A stretch of DNA of 8,397 nucleotides from an uncultured Spirochaetaceae bacterium (GTDB lineage: Bacteria > Spirochaetota > Spirochaetia > SZUA-6 > Bin103): positions 1 to 8,397 of the forward strand of contig CAJWOB010000090.1 of the NCBI GenBank assembly GCA_913043885.1, written 5' to 3'. Position 1 is the first letter of the stretch. The number at the start of each line of letters is the position of its first letter. The position numbers and the translations under genes were made by a program. The notes under the pieces are model-generated. The model made no database searches and was not told the DNA's origin. It worked only from the letters and a program-made list of their open reading frames with translations. This document shows positions 1-6,440 of the stretch, one piece after another.

Positions 1-843
1 GGCCGCCGCGACGTCCACCACCTGGATCGATGGCAGCGCCTCCTCTGCCAGGCGGTCGGACAGATCCGCCACCGCCTCGCGCAGCGGCGCGAACCAGGCC
101 GCAGCTCCGTAGGTGCGCGGCAACCAGTCGTCGTAGCGCCGCAGCAGCAGCCCCGGATCCTGCAGCTCGGCCACGAAACGCTCGTACGAGGGATTGCGGG
201 GCCGCCCGCCGGCGGCGCGATTGCTGAGCTGGCCCGCGTGGAATGTGGCCTTGGATGGCACCGGCACCACGACCAGCTGGATGCCGAAGCGGTCCAGCTC
301 GGCGGCAAACAGAAGCACGCCGAGCGCGGGATCTGGCAGGGCGGCCCCGCTGGCGAGCCGCGCCCGCAGATGGGCGGGGGCAAGGAAGGGGCGACCAACG
401 ACGTGATCGACATCCGGTACGAAAAACAGCCAGCCGCCGCGACCGAAGTACACCTGCTCGTTGCCACCGCCGGTTCTCTCGCCCAGAAAGCGCTGCACCG
501 GCGCGGCCAACCGTTCCGTGAGGTGCGAGTCGGCGGACACCCGCCGCTCGAGGCGGCCGCCGGCAGCTGCCAGGCGATCGCTGAGCTCCTGCACCACGCC
601 CAACCCCGGCACACCGAGCTCCTGGCTAGTGCCGGGAAGTGGCGGGTCCTCGCCCGCGGGACCCTCACCCGTGGGCGCTTCGACCCCGCCGACCTCGAAC
701 AGCACAGCGGTCGCCACCGTAGCCACGAAGGCGAGGGTGAGGGCCACGAAATGCAGGCGGGTAACGCGAACACCGGCCAGCTCCGCCTGTGCCACTTCCA
801 TCCGCTCGTCGGGCGGGCGCCTGCGGTGAGAAGAGACGCGCAT
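1..843 (-). CDS. AlgX/AlgJ-like SGNH-fold acetyltransferase partner (partial, 3' end cut by window)
   Basis: The first 281 codons are visible, with no stop before the window edge. The ATG lies in a TGATG junction with the end of the MBOAT gene, so translation is probably coupled. The N-terminus is basic, followed by one hydrophobic segment (about residues 30-49) that reads as a signal anchor or uncleaved signal, then a Pro/Gly/Glu-rich linker (about 52-80). A periplasmic domain follows, with NEQVYFGRGGWLFF (128-141) and VVVPVPSKAT (191-200). Both resemble the start of the AlgJ/AlgX/DltD-like SGNH domain, where a GxxGWLF stretch and a VPxPxK strand recur. In this family the protein transfers acetyl groups, received through the membrane MBOAT partner, onto a glycan outside the cytoplasm. 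The catalytic DxH and GDS-type motifs should lie further on and are not in the window, so activity cannot be judged. Met15 is a weaker alternative start. Confidence 0.8.
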   Translation of the reverse strand, partial: MRVSSHRRRPPDERMEVAQAELAGVRVTRLHFVALTLAFVATVATAVLFEVGGVEAPTGEGPAGEDPPLPGTSQELGVPGLGVVQELSDRLAAAGGRLERRVSADSHLTERLAAPVQRFLGERTGGGNEQVYFGRGGWLFFVPDVDHVVGRPFLAPAHLRARLASGAALPDPALGVLLFAAELDRFGIQLVVVPVPSKATFHAGQLSNRAAGGRPRNPSYERFVAELQDPGLLLRRYDDWLPRTYGAAAWFAPLREAVADLSDRLAEEALPSIQVVDVAAA

Positions 844-2258
844 CAGAAGATGAAGTAGATGAAGGGGTTGAATGTCTGGGTCGCCAGCGCCACCACCGCC
901 AGCGCAAACACGACGTAGATCGCCGTCAGCTTGGCCCAGTTGAGACGCACCGCGAACGACGTGGACTGCGGTGCTACCCACACCACGAACGCTGCGATGG
1001 CCATTACCGCCAGGTAGAACGGCTGGTACAGCAGGCCAGGCAACAGCGCCGCCGACTCCGCTGCCGGCATACCGAACATCGCCCCCAGATAGCGAAGCGC
1101 TTCGTGCAGCGATGCGGCGCGGAAGAACACCCAGCCGACGGCGACCAATGCGGAGGTGGCCGCTACCTGTGCCCAGCCGGGCAGCCGGCGGTAGGGAGAC
1201 CGCTTGCCGAGCAGCCGTTCCACGATTAGCGCCGCGCCGTGGAAGGCGCCCCAGACGACGAACGTCGCCGACGCCCCGTGCCAGAAACCGCCGAGCAACA
1301 TCACCGCGGCCAGGTTGAAGTAGGTGCGGCCCTGCCCCCGCCGGTTGCCCCCCAGCGGCAGGTACAGGTAGTCGCGGAGCCAGTGAGACAGGGAGAGGTG
1401 CCAGCGGCCCCAGAACTCCGTGATCGACTGCGACCGGTAGGGGCTGTCGAAGTTCCTGGGGAAGACGAAGCCGAGCAGCAGCCCCAGGCCGAGGGCCATA
1501 TCCGAGTAGCCGCTGAAGTCGAAGTAGATCTGGAAGCTGTACGCGGCGACGCCGAACCAGGCCTCCGGCGCCGCGATACTGGCGGCCCCGAATGCGATGT
1601 CGGCCGCCCGGCCCATCGGGTTGGCGATTAGCACCTTCTTAGCCAGCCCCAGTGCCAGTAGGGCGAGCCCGCGGGCGATCTTCTCGGGCGTATGGTCGCG
1701 CTCGAGCAGCTGCCGATCGACCTCGTGGAAACGGACGATCGGGCCCGCCACCAGCTGGGGGAACATCGCCACGTACGCGGCGAAGTCGACGAAGCGCCGA
1801 ATCGGTTCGGCATGGCCACGGTAGACGTCGATGGTGTAGCTCATCGACTGGAAGGTGTAGAAGCTGATCCCGAGCGGGAGGGCGACGCGGAACCACAGAT
1901 CTATCCGCATCTCCGCCAGCCCCAGCGCGCTCACCACCGTGTCGAAGCTGTCGGTGGCGAAGATGAAGTACTTGAAGAAGGCGAGCAGGCCGAGGTTGGT
2001 GCACATAGACACCACCACGGCGGTCCGCGCGGCGTGGCGCGCGCCGGCGGCGCGGGCACGTCCGATCGACAGACCGCACGCATAGTCGACCGCGGTCGAG
2101 AACAGGATGAGCACGATGAGGATCGGGGTGCCCCACCCGTAGAACACGTAGCTCAGCAGGGTGATGATGCCGTTCTTGGCCCGCTTCGGCGCCAGGTAGT
2201 AGAGCGCCAGCGTCAACGGCAGGAAGTAGAACAGGAAGATCTGCGAGCTGAAGACCAT
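843..2258 (-). CDS. MBOAT-family membrane O-acyltransferase, AlgI-like
   Basis: This 471-residue polytopic protein begins with the typical hydrophobic FSSQIFLFYFLPLTLALYY segment and has roughly ten or more membrane spans. Family hallmarks are all present: FKYFIF (95-100), LPLGISFYTFQSMSYTIDVY (127-146), FPQLVAGPI (166-174), FDFSGYSDMA (246-255), EFWGRWHLSLSHWLRDYLYLPLGG (281-304) and GGFWHGAS (323-330). The invariant MBOAT histidine is H327. Length is normal for AlgI. AlgI proteins pass acyl groups, usually acetyl, from a cytoplasmic donor across the membrane to an AlgJ/AlgX-type partner, and such a partner starts 1 nt inside the stop here. The acceptor glycan is unknown because no alginate or other exopolysaccharide synthesis gene is visible, so algI itself should not be assigned. 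The ATG at 2258 is the only credible start. It has no clear Shine-Dalgarno sequence, and the frame is open back to the stop of the upstream gene. Confidence 0.95.
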   Translation of the reverse strand: MVFSSQIFLFYFLPLTLALYYLAPKRAKNGIITLLSYVFYGWGTPILIVLILFSTAVDYACGLSIGRARAAGARHAARTAVVVSMCTNLGLLAFFKYFIFATDSFDTVVSALGLAEMRIDLWFRVALPLGISFYTFQSMSYTIDVYRGHAEPIRRFVDFAAYVAMFPQLVAGPIVRFHEVDRQLLERDHTPEKIARGLALLALGLAKKVLIANPMGRAADIAFGAASIAAPEAWFGVAAYSFQIYFDFSGYSDMALGLGLLLGFVFPRNFDSPYRSQSITEFWGRWHLSLSHWLRDYLYLPLGGNRRGQGRTYFNLAAVMLLGGFWHGASATFVVWGAFHGAALIVERLLGKRSPYRRLPGWAQVAATSALVAVGWVFFRAASLHEALRYLGAMFGMPAAESAALLPGLLYQPFYLAVMAIAAFVVWVAPQSTSFAVRLNWAKLTAIYVVFALAVVALATQTFNPFIYFIF

Positions 2259-2278
2259 GCGTGCGGCGACGAGGATCC

Positions 2279-2302
2279 GCGCCGCCGGTAGTTCGACGGC
2301 GC
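2279..2302 (-). other. Weak inverted repeat between the MBL-fold and MBOAT genes
   Basis: GCGCCG (2279-2284) and CGGCGC (2297-2302) form a 6-bp dyad with a 12-nt loop, in the 57-bp gap between the metallo-hydrolase stop and the MBOAT start. No T-tract follows on the minus strand, so it is not a canonical intrinsic terminator. In GC-rich DNA a dyad of this size may be chance. It is listed because it is the only structure in this gap. Confidence 0.2.
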
Positions 2303-2315
2303 AGGGGTGACACCG

Positions 2316-3125
2316 CTATGTTGCCAGCCCCTTGGCGTCGAACAGCGAGTGTTCCTGGCGCGGGATGATGTGCGTGGCGGGGCCGCCACCACTCGCGATT
2401 GCCGCCTGCCACTCCGCTGGGTCGTAGTTGCGGTCGCGGAAGCACTCGTAGTGAGCGGGCACTGCCACGCGGAGCCCCACTTTGCTGGCCAGCTCGGCGC
2501 AGCCGTCGAAGAACGGGAACTCCCCCTCGCTGGGGTGAGAGGTCAGCAGCCCGACGTGGGGCTGCAGCTCGGCAACGGCAGAGGTCAGCGCTTCGTTGTG
2601 CGCGAAGTTGTGGATCGGGTCGCCGCTCACGTACACGCGCACGCCCCCGAAGTCCACCACGAAGCCGAGATGCTCGGTGTCGGCAGGGGGTATCACCGCC
2701 ACCGGATCGCCGAACGGCGGCTTCGAGAACACGGCGCTGACCTCGACGTCGGCGTGGGTCACCGTCTCCCCAGCGGTAACCACCACACACTGGGCGCTGG
2801 GAATGGCGGTCTCCTGGCCGATCAACACCATGGAATGGGCGGTACCGATGTAGCGCGCCTGCGGCGAGTTCCGATGCAGCCGCTCCAGCGTGGCGGTGTG
2901 GGTGTGGTCGCCGTGGTTGTGGGTGAGCAGCACCATGTCGGCCCGCCAGTCTGCCTCGACCATGGGCGGCTCGGGATGCAGGAAGCGGCTGGGGCGGTCG
3001 TGGGGGGAGTAGGGGTCGACCAGCACCACGCTGCCGCCGCCGCCCTTCAGCGCGAAGCTCGACTGCTCGAACCAGTGGATGGCGACGGTCCCGTCGGGGA
3101 CCTTCAGATCGATGAAAGGGTGCAT
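2316..3125 (-). CDS. UlaG-like metallo-beta-lactamase-fold hydrolase
   Basis: This 269-residue protein has no signal peptide or membrane segment and is probably cytoplasmic. The metal-binding signature is THNHGDH (68-74: H69, H71, D73, H74). SGDP (167-170) carries the likely bridging aspartate D169, and PAHYECF (223-229) supplies H225. An additional histidine ligand is probably H152 (EHLG) or H97 (TAHSM), but which one is not clear. The layout matches COG2220/UlaG-type hydrolases, which include L-ascorbate-6-phosphate lactonase. It is shorter than UlaG itself (about 350 residues), and the exact substrate cannot be inferred. The gene starts 37 bp after the Gfo/Idh/MocA stop and precedes the MBOAT gene by 57 bp. 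AGGCGAG just upstream of the ATG is a weak ribosome-binding site. Beside an oxidoreductase and a lactonase-like amidohydrolase, opening a sugar lactone or phosphosugar lactone is a reasonable inference, but any phosphoester or lactone substrate remains possible. Confidence 0.85.
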   Translation of the reverse strand: MHPFIDLKVPDGTVAIHWFEQSSFALKGGGGSVVLVDPYSPHDRPSRFLHPEPPMVEADWRADMVLLTHNHGDHTHTATLERLHRNSPQARYIGTAHSMVLIGQETAIPSAQCVVVTAGETVTHADVEVSAVFSKPPFGDPVAVIPPADTEHLGFVVDFGGVRVYVSGDPIHNFAHNEALTSAVAELQPHVGLLTSHPSEGEFPFFDGCAELASKVGLRVAVPAHYECFRDRNYDPAEWQAAIASGGGPATHIIPRQEHSLFDAKGLAT

Positions 3126-3162
3126 GGCTCGCCTATCTTGGCATAGAAGCGTCGGGCACCCG

Positions 3163-4275
3163 TTACCACTGGCGTGAATCGGGCACGGCCAGCCACTCCC
3201 CGTCGGAGGCTATGGACTGCTGGCTGACCAGTCCCGGCAGCGTCATGTCCAGCGCCACATCGATGCCCACCCGCGGCTCGGCCTCGCCGCGAACGCACTC
3301 GAGGAAGTGCAGCATCTCGTAGAAGTCGGAGCCGTTGTGTCCCGCCTCACGCGCCACGGTCTCGTGGCGCAGGTACCAGTCGGGCAGTAGCTCCGCCGCG
3401 AATTCCTCGAGGTCCAGCCACTGATCGGCCGTCTGCTCCCGCGAGCGCAGCCACACCCTGTGGGGCTCCTGCGGCGACCGCGCCGACTCGAAGGCGCCAT
3501 CGGTGCCCTGCAGCTGATAGTTGTGGGTGGCGTGCGGCCGGTCGGAGAGCATATCCACCCTCACTTTGGCCAGCGCACCGCTTCTCAGGGAGCACAGTGC
3601 CACGCACGAGGCCTCGTTCTCGTACACCGCGCCGCGGGGGTCGAGGTGCCAGCGCCCCGAGCCACGACAGGTCACCCGCTCCACCCGGTCGCCGGCCATC
3701 CATCGCAGGATCGGACCGAGGCTGTGGGTGCCGTAGGTGATGCCGTTTATCCCGGTCTGCCAATGCCGCCGCCACGGCGTGCGCTCGTTTAGCCCCTTGA
3801 GCTCGTGGAGGTATTCGCCGTCGGCGAAGTAGGGGGTGCCCATCTCGCCCCGCGCCACCAGCTCCTCGATCATCAGGCACTCGCGGAAGAAGATGTAGTT
3901 CTCCGCCATCGTGTACAGGGCGTCGCTGCGGCGCGCCGCCTGGGCAAGCTCGCGGCACTCTTCGATGGATACCCCTGCCGGCACCGCACACAGTACGTGG
4001 ATGCCCCGCTGCAGGGCGGCGATGGACTGAGCGGCGTGTAGATCCATCGGCGTGCCGATCGTCACCGCGCCGATGCGGCAGGAATCGAGCATCGCTTCGT
4101 AGTCGCCGAAGCAGGCGGCGGGATCCAGGTCGAGCTCCTGCTGCGCGCGTGCCAGCCGGGCAGGGTCGGTATCGCACACCGCGCCGATCTGCAGCGCCGG
4201 CATGCTCTCCGCGTAGCGGCGGATGTTCAGGCCGCGCAGCCCGACGCCGACGAGCCCCAGTCTCACCTCATCCAC
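3163..4275 (-). CDS. Gfo/Idh/MocA-family NAD(P)-dependent enzyme with altered EKP motif
   Basis: This 370-residue protein has an N-terminal Rossmann fold (about 1-122), with the dinucleotide loop GVGLRG (10-15) after the first strand, and a C-terminal substrate-binding alpha/beta domain. The usual EKP catalytic loop reads CAVPAG (96-101), so the glutamate and the cofactor-contacting lysine are absent. Downstream motifs MAENYIFFRE (123-132), GEYLHELKGLN (153-163) and NGITYGTHSLGP (177-188) align by eye with the subfamily whose loop reads EVPA, including glycoside hydrolase family 109, which uses bound NAD+ transiently for glycosidic cleavage. H184 is the likely catalytic-site histidine. GH109 members are often longer and exported, whereas no signal peptide is seen here. 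It may be a sugar dehydrogenase, a GH109-like hydrolase, or another NAD-dependent sugar enzyme. The start is GTG at 4275, with GTG at 4266 as an in-frame alternative; neither has a strong ribosome-binding site. It is divergent from the amidohydrolase gene. Confidence 0.9.
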   Translation of the reverse strand: MDEVRLGLVGVGLRGLNIRRYAESMPALQIGAVCDTDPARLARAQQELDLDPAACFGDYEAMLDSCRIGAVTIGTPMDLHAAQSIAALQRGIHVLCAVPAGVSIEECRELAQAARRSDALYTMAENYIFFRECLMIEELVARGEMGTPYFADGEYLHELKGLNERTPWRRHWQTGINGITYGTHSLGPILRWMAGDRVERVTCRGSGRWHLDPRGAVYENEASCVALCSLRSGALAKVRVDMLSDRPHATHNYQLQGTDGAFESARSPQEPHRVWLRSREQTADQWLDLEEFAAELLPDWYLRHETVAREAGHNGSDFYEMLHFLECVRGEAEPRVGIDVALDMTLPGLVSQQSIASDGEWLAVPDSRQW

Positions 4276-4317
4276 AGTTCCGGGAGCGTATCACCCGCGT
4301 TCTGATAGCATCAGGAG
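4276..4317. promoter_or_regulatory. Divergent promoter region with a 13-bp dyad
   Basis: Only 42 bp separate the GTG of the Gfo/Idh/MocA gene and the ATG of the amidohydrolase gene, so promoters for both directions must lie here or inside the coding ends. A perfect dyad, CTGAT-AGC-ATCAG, occupies 4302-4314. It could be a repressor operator or a tiny hairpin. It overlaps AGGAG (4313-4317), which touches the ATG at 4318 with no spacer. TAGCAT (4306-4311) could serve as a -10 element for a leaderless transcript, but no convincing -35 was found. Confidence 0.45.
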
Positions 4318-5214
4318 ATGGCAGAGCCGAGCCGTGACAACGACTTCCGTTTCTGCGACGCCCACGTGCACTTCTACGACATGGGCCACCCGACCCTCCA
4401 CTACGCGCACTGGCAGCCGGACGAGGACCACCCGGTGCTCGGGCCACAAACCCGCAAGCTGGGCCAGCGCAACTACCTCGCGGAGGACTACCTAGCCGAG
4501 TCGGCGCCTCACGGCACTGTGAAGTGCGTGCACGTGCAGGCGGCAATCGGCTCCAAGGACCCCGTCGATGAGACCGAGTGGCTGCAGGCGGCGAAGGAAC
4601 GCACCGGCGCGCCCAACTCGATCGTCGGCTACGTGGACCTCAGCGAGCCGGATGCCGAACGACAGCTGGAGCGACACCTCCAGTTCCCGGCCTTCAAGGG
4701 GGTGCGGGACTTCGCGGAGGGTAGAACCGACTACCTGATGAGCGACGAGTTCCGCCGTGGCTTCGCGCTTCTCGGCAAGCACGGACTAGTGTCCAGTATC
4801 GCCGCCCAGTGGCAGGAGATGGAGAAGGTGGCAGATCTGGCCCGCAGCTTCCCCGATACGGCGATCGTGCTCGATCATACCGGGCTGCCGACGGAGCGGA
4901 CCCCTGAGTACTTTCAGCAGTGGCGCCGCGCCCTTGCCACCCTCAGCGAGGCGGAGAACGTCGTCTGCAAGATCTCCGGGCTGGGGATGTTCGACCAGGC
5001 GTGGACCGTGGACAGCATTCGTCCCTACGTGGAGGCGGCCATCGAGCTGTTTGGCCCGCGACGGGCGTTGTTCGCCACCAATTGGCCGATCGACAGCCTT
5101 TGGAGCAGCTATGAGACGGTAGTCGGCTCCTACCGGGACATCACCGCCGCGCTGTCCGCCGACGAGCGGCAGCAGCTGTTTGCCGCTACGACCGAGAGGC
5201 TCTACGACATCTAG
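4318..5214 (+). CDS. Amidohydrolase-2 family (COG3618-type) metal-dependent hydrolase, sugar-lactonase-like
   Basis: This 298-residue single-domain TIM-barrel protein is near the usual family length and has no signal peptide. The first-strand metal motif is DAHVHF (14-19, H16 and H18). FKGVR (126-130) matches the conserved third-strand region. LDHTG (186-190) supplies H187, and VCKISG (216-221) with FATNWPIDSLW (252-262) fits the family C-terminus, where SNFPVD is common. COG3618 members include L-fucono- and L-rhamnono-lactonases as well as 2-pyrone-4,6-dicarboxylate-type hydrolases, so sugar-lactone opening is the best guess but is not proven. It is transcribed away from the Gfo/Idh/MocA and MBL genes, consistent with a shared pathway. 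The stop is followed after 57 nt by the membrane-protein gene. The ATG is preceded immediately by AGGAG, too close for a normal ribosome-binding site, and no better in-frame start is visible. Confidence 0.88.
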   Translation: MAEPSRDNDFRFCDAHVHFYDMGHPTLHYAHWQPDEDHPVLGPQTRKLGQRNYLAEDYLAESAPHGTVKCVHVQAAIGSKDPVDETEWLQAAKERTGAPNSIVGYVDLSEPDAERQLERHLQFPAFKGVRDFAEGRTDYLMSDEFRRGFALLGKHGLVSSIAAQWQEMEKVADLARSFPDTAIVLDHTGLPTERTPEYFQQWRRALATLSEAENVVCKISGLGMFDQAWTVDSIRPYVEAAIELFGPRRALFATNWPIDSLWSSYETVVGSYRDITAALSADERQQLFAATTERLYDI

Positions 5215-5219
5215 GCCGC

Positions 5220-5263
5220 GCCCACCTGGCGTGGACGTGACGTTGCGCGCAGGCGCGGTGGGC
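5220..5263 (+). other. Imperfect stem candidate between the amidohydrolase and membrane-protein genes
   Basis: GCCCACC (5220-5226) and GGTGGGC (5257-5263) are perfect inverted repeats of 7 bp separated by 30 nt. They nearly fill the 57-nt gap and end 8 nt before the GTG start at 5272. No U-tract follows, so this does not look like an intrinsic terminator. It could limit access to the start region or be coincidental in GC-rich DNA. Confidence 0.2.
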
Positions 5264-5271
5264 AGGCCCGC

Positions 5272-5988
5272 GTGATACGGTTGCGGCCCGTGGACGTCCC
5301 GCCTGTCCCGCTCCGGCTCGGCCCCGTCTTTCGCCAGACCGCCGAGGTCATCTCCGCGAATCTGGGCGCGTTCGTCGTGGCCGGGCTGACCTTCGCGACC
5401 ACGGTCCATGCCCTGCTGGTGCTCCTGGCGAGCACCGGGCAGGCCGGCGGACTGGTGGCTCTGGCGGTGTCGGTGATCCTCTATCCGCTGGTGACGGCGG
5501 CGATGACCTACGTGGCGGTGCAGTCCTTGAGGGGACGGCACACCGGGCTCGGGCAGGCGCTGTCGACGGGGCTGGCGCACCTGGTCCCGCTGCTGGCGGT
5601 AAGCGTCGTAACCGGCCTGGCCATCGGCATCGGCACCCTGCTGTTCATCGTCCCCGGTCTGATTCTGCGCGCCGTGTTCGCCGTGGTAATTCCGGCCGCG
5701 CTCATCGAGCGGCTCGGTGTCCGTGGTGCGATCGTGCGCAGCGTTCGGCTCACCGAGGGGGTGCGGCTGCCGGTATTCGGCGTTGTCCTGGCCGTGGAGC
5801 TGGCCTCCTATCTCCTGTCTGAGCTGTTGTTCAGCGGTACCGCCGGCGCGCCCGCGGTGCTGGCCGGGGTCGTCATCGGGTCGTTGGAGTTCGCGGTAAC
5901 CGCCGCCTACCCGGCGGTGATCTACGTGCAGCTCCGGCAGGCCAAGGAATCCGTCGGTGTCGAGGAGATCGCCCCCGACTGGGACTGA
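5272..5988 (+). CDS. Polytopic membrane protein resembling the glycerophosphodiester phosphodiesterase membrane domain
   Basis: This 238-residue protein has a short N-terminal cytoplasmic stretch (FRQTAEVISAN, 20-30, resembling the amphipathic helix typical of these proteins) and five or six hydrophobic segments: about 33-53, 60-84, 103-125, 127-146, 166-188 and 193-218. The diagnostic region is LLFIVPGLILRAVFAVVIPA (123-142) followed by ERLGVRGAIVRSVRLTEG (146-163). This matches the VPGI and SWxLTxG signature of the GPDPase membrane domain/DUF975-like families. No catalytic phosphodiesterase domain is present, and no enzymatic role can be assigned; family members are generally uncharacterised membrane proteins. 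It sits 57 nt after the amidohydrolase in the same direction, so it may share the transcript. The start is GTG at 5272, with in-frame TTG at 5281 and GTG at 5290 as alternatives; none has a clear Shine-Dalgarno sequence. Its TGA abuts the stop of the opposite-strand PAS gene with no gap. Confidence 0.78.
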   Translation: MIRLRPVDVPPVPLRLGPVFRQTAEVISANLGAFVVAGLTFATTVHALLVLLASTGQAGGLVALAVSVILYPLVTAAMTYVAVQSLRGRHTGLGQALSTGLAHLVPLLAVSVVTGLAIGIGTLLFIVPGLILRAVFAVVIPAALIERLGVRGAIVRSVRLTEGVRLPVFGVVLAVELASYLLSELLFSGTAGAPAVLAGVVIGSLEFAVTAAYPAVIYVQLRQAKESVGVEEIAPDWD

Positions 5989-6351
5989 CTAGCTCGTCGG
6001 CTGTTTGAGAGTGAGCAGAACCGCGTGGGTCGTCTGGCCGCCGCCGACCAGCTCCTGCACCGACACGTCCGCCTGACGCGCGTCGCCGGCGCTGGTAAGG
6101 ACCTCCACCGCAGCGGGCGCACGGCGCAGCCGCGCGAACGCCGGCTCGGGAATGATCTGCGCCAGCAACTGTCCGCTCAGATCGTGCGGGGAGCAACCGA
6201 GCTCCTGCTCCACGTCGCCGGTGGAGCTGACGATGGTGCCGGCGTCGTCGACCAGAAGAATGGTTCGGGTGGCGGCACGGAACTCAGCGAGGCGGGCGGC
6301 AAATACGTTTGCCAGTACCGTCAATGAAGTCGCGGTAGCCCGCTGCAACAA
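5989..6351 (-). CDS. Small stand-alone PAS-domain protein
   Basis: This 120-residue protein is essentially one PAS fold after a short N-terminal helix (about 5-28). TILLVDDAGTIVSSTGDVEQ (30-49) is the typical opening hairpin. LGCSPHDLSGQLLAQIIPEP (51-70) matches the Y/LGxSxxEL-GxxxxxLIP consensus, and VSVQELVGGG-TTHAVLLTL (96-115) gives the closing beta strands. The middle (70-90) is short, so the domain is compact. No kinase, GGDEF, receiver or DNA-binding domain is attached, so it would act as a ligand sensor or protein-interaction module in trans. There is no methionine codon in the frame. The longest start is TTG at 6351, directly after an in-frame TGA, with TTG at 6348 or 6324 as alternatives, so the 5' end is uncertain. 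It is divergent from the patatin-EIIA pair across 89 bp and convergent with the membrane-protein gene, suggesting a possible link to the former. Confidence 0.7.
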   Translation of the reverse strand: MLQRATATSLTVLANVFAARLAEFRAATRTILLVDDAGTIVSSTGDVEQELGCSPHDLSGQLLAQIIPEPAFARLRRAPAAVEVLTSAGDARQADVSVQELVGGGQTTHAVLLTLKQPTS

Positions 6352-6440
6352 TCAGGCGCGGGCGGCGACGCGTCTCGGGGAAACTCCTATCCCGTCCTCC
6401 GGCCGTCGTGGTGACCTTGTCAGGGGACAAATAGCCGGCG
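6352..6440. promoter_or_regulatory. Divergent intergenic region with a 14-bp perfect dyad
   Basis: The 89 bp between the PAS and patatin starts must hold both promoters. No convincing sigma-70 -35/-10 pair was found by eye. A perfect dyad, TTGTC-AGGG-GACAA, lies at 6417-6430, only 10 nt before the patatin ATG, with the SD-like AGGGGA (6422-6427) in its loop and right arm. It could be an operator or a short hairpin that masks the ribosome-binding site. A GACGCGTC palindrome is also present at 6367-6374. Confidence 0.4.

Noticed and set aside
843..2258. Assigning the MBOAT gene as a true alginate acetylase (algI)
   Set aside because: No alginate synthesis gene is present. AlgI-like proteins serve many glycans, so only the family is supported.
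2279..2302. Intrinsic terminator between the MBL-fold and MBOAT genes
   Set aside because: The stem is only 6 bp with a 12-nt loop and no following T-run on the minus strand.
1639..2790. 383-codon open frame on the minus strand spanning the MBL/MBOAT junction
   Set aside because: It is an arginine/proline/alanine-rich shadow of two well-supported genes with clear family motifs in another frame, and shows no domain of its own.
2307..3146. 279-codon plus-strand open frame opposite the MBL-fold gene
   Set aside because: It is antisense to a gene with an intact HxHxDH metal motif. Its translation is low-complexity Val/Gly/His with no recognisable fold, as expected in GC-rich DNA.
3347..4177. 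276-codon minus-strand open frame inside the Gfo/Idh/MocA gene
   Set aside because: It is an alternative-frame shadow, rich in Arg/Gly/Pro, while the other frame has the Rossmann loop and family motifs.
4786..5580. 264-codon minus-strand open frame across the amidohydrolase/membrane-protein junction
   Set aside because: It runs antisense across two genes with recognisable families, and its translation is Arg/Gly/His-rich without motifs.
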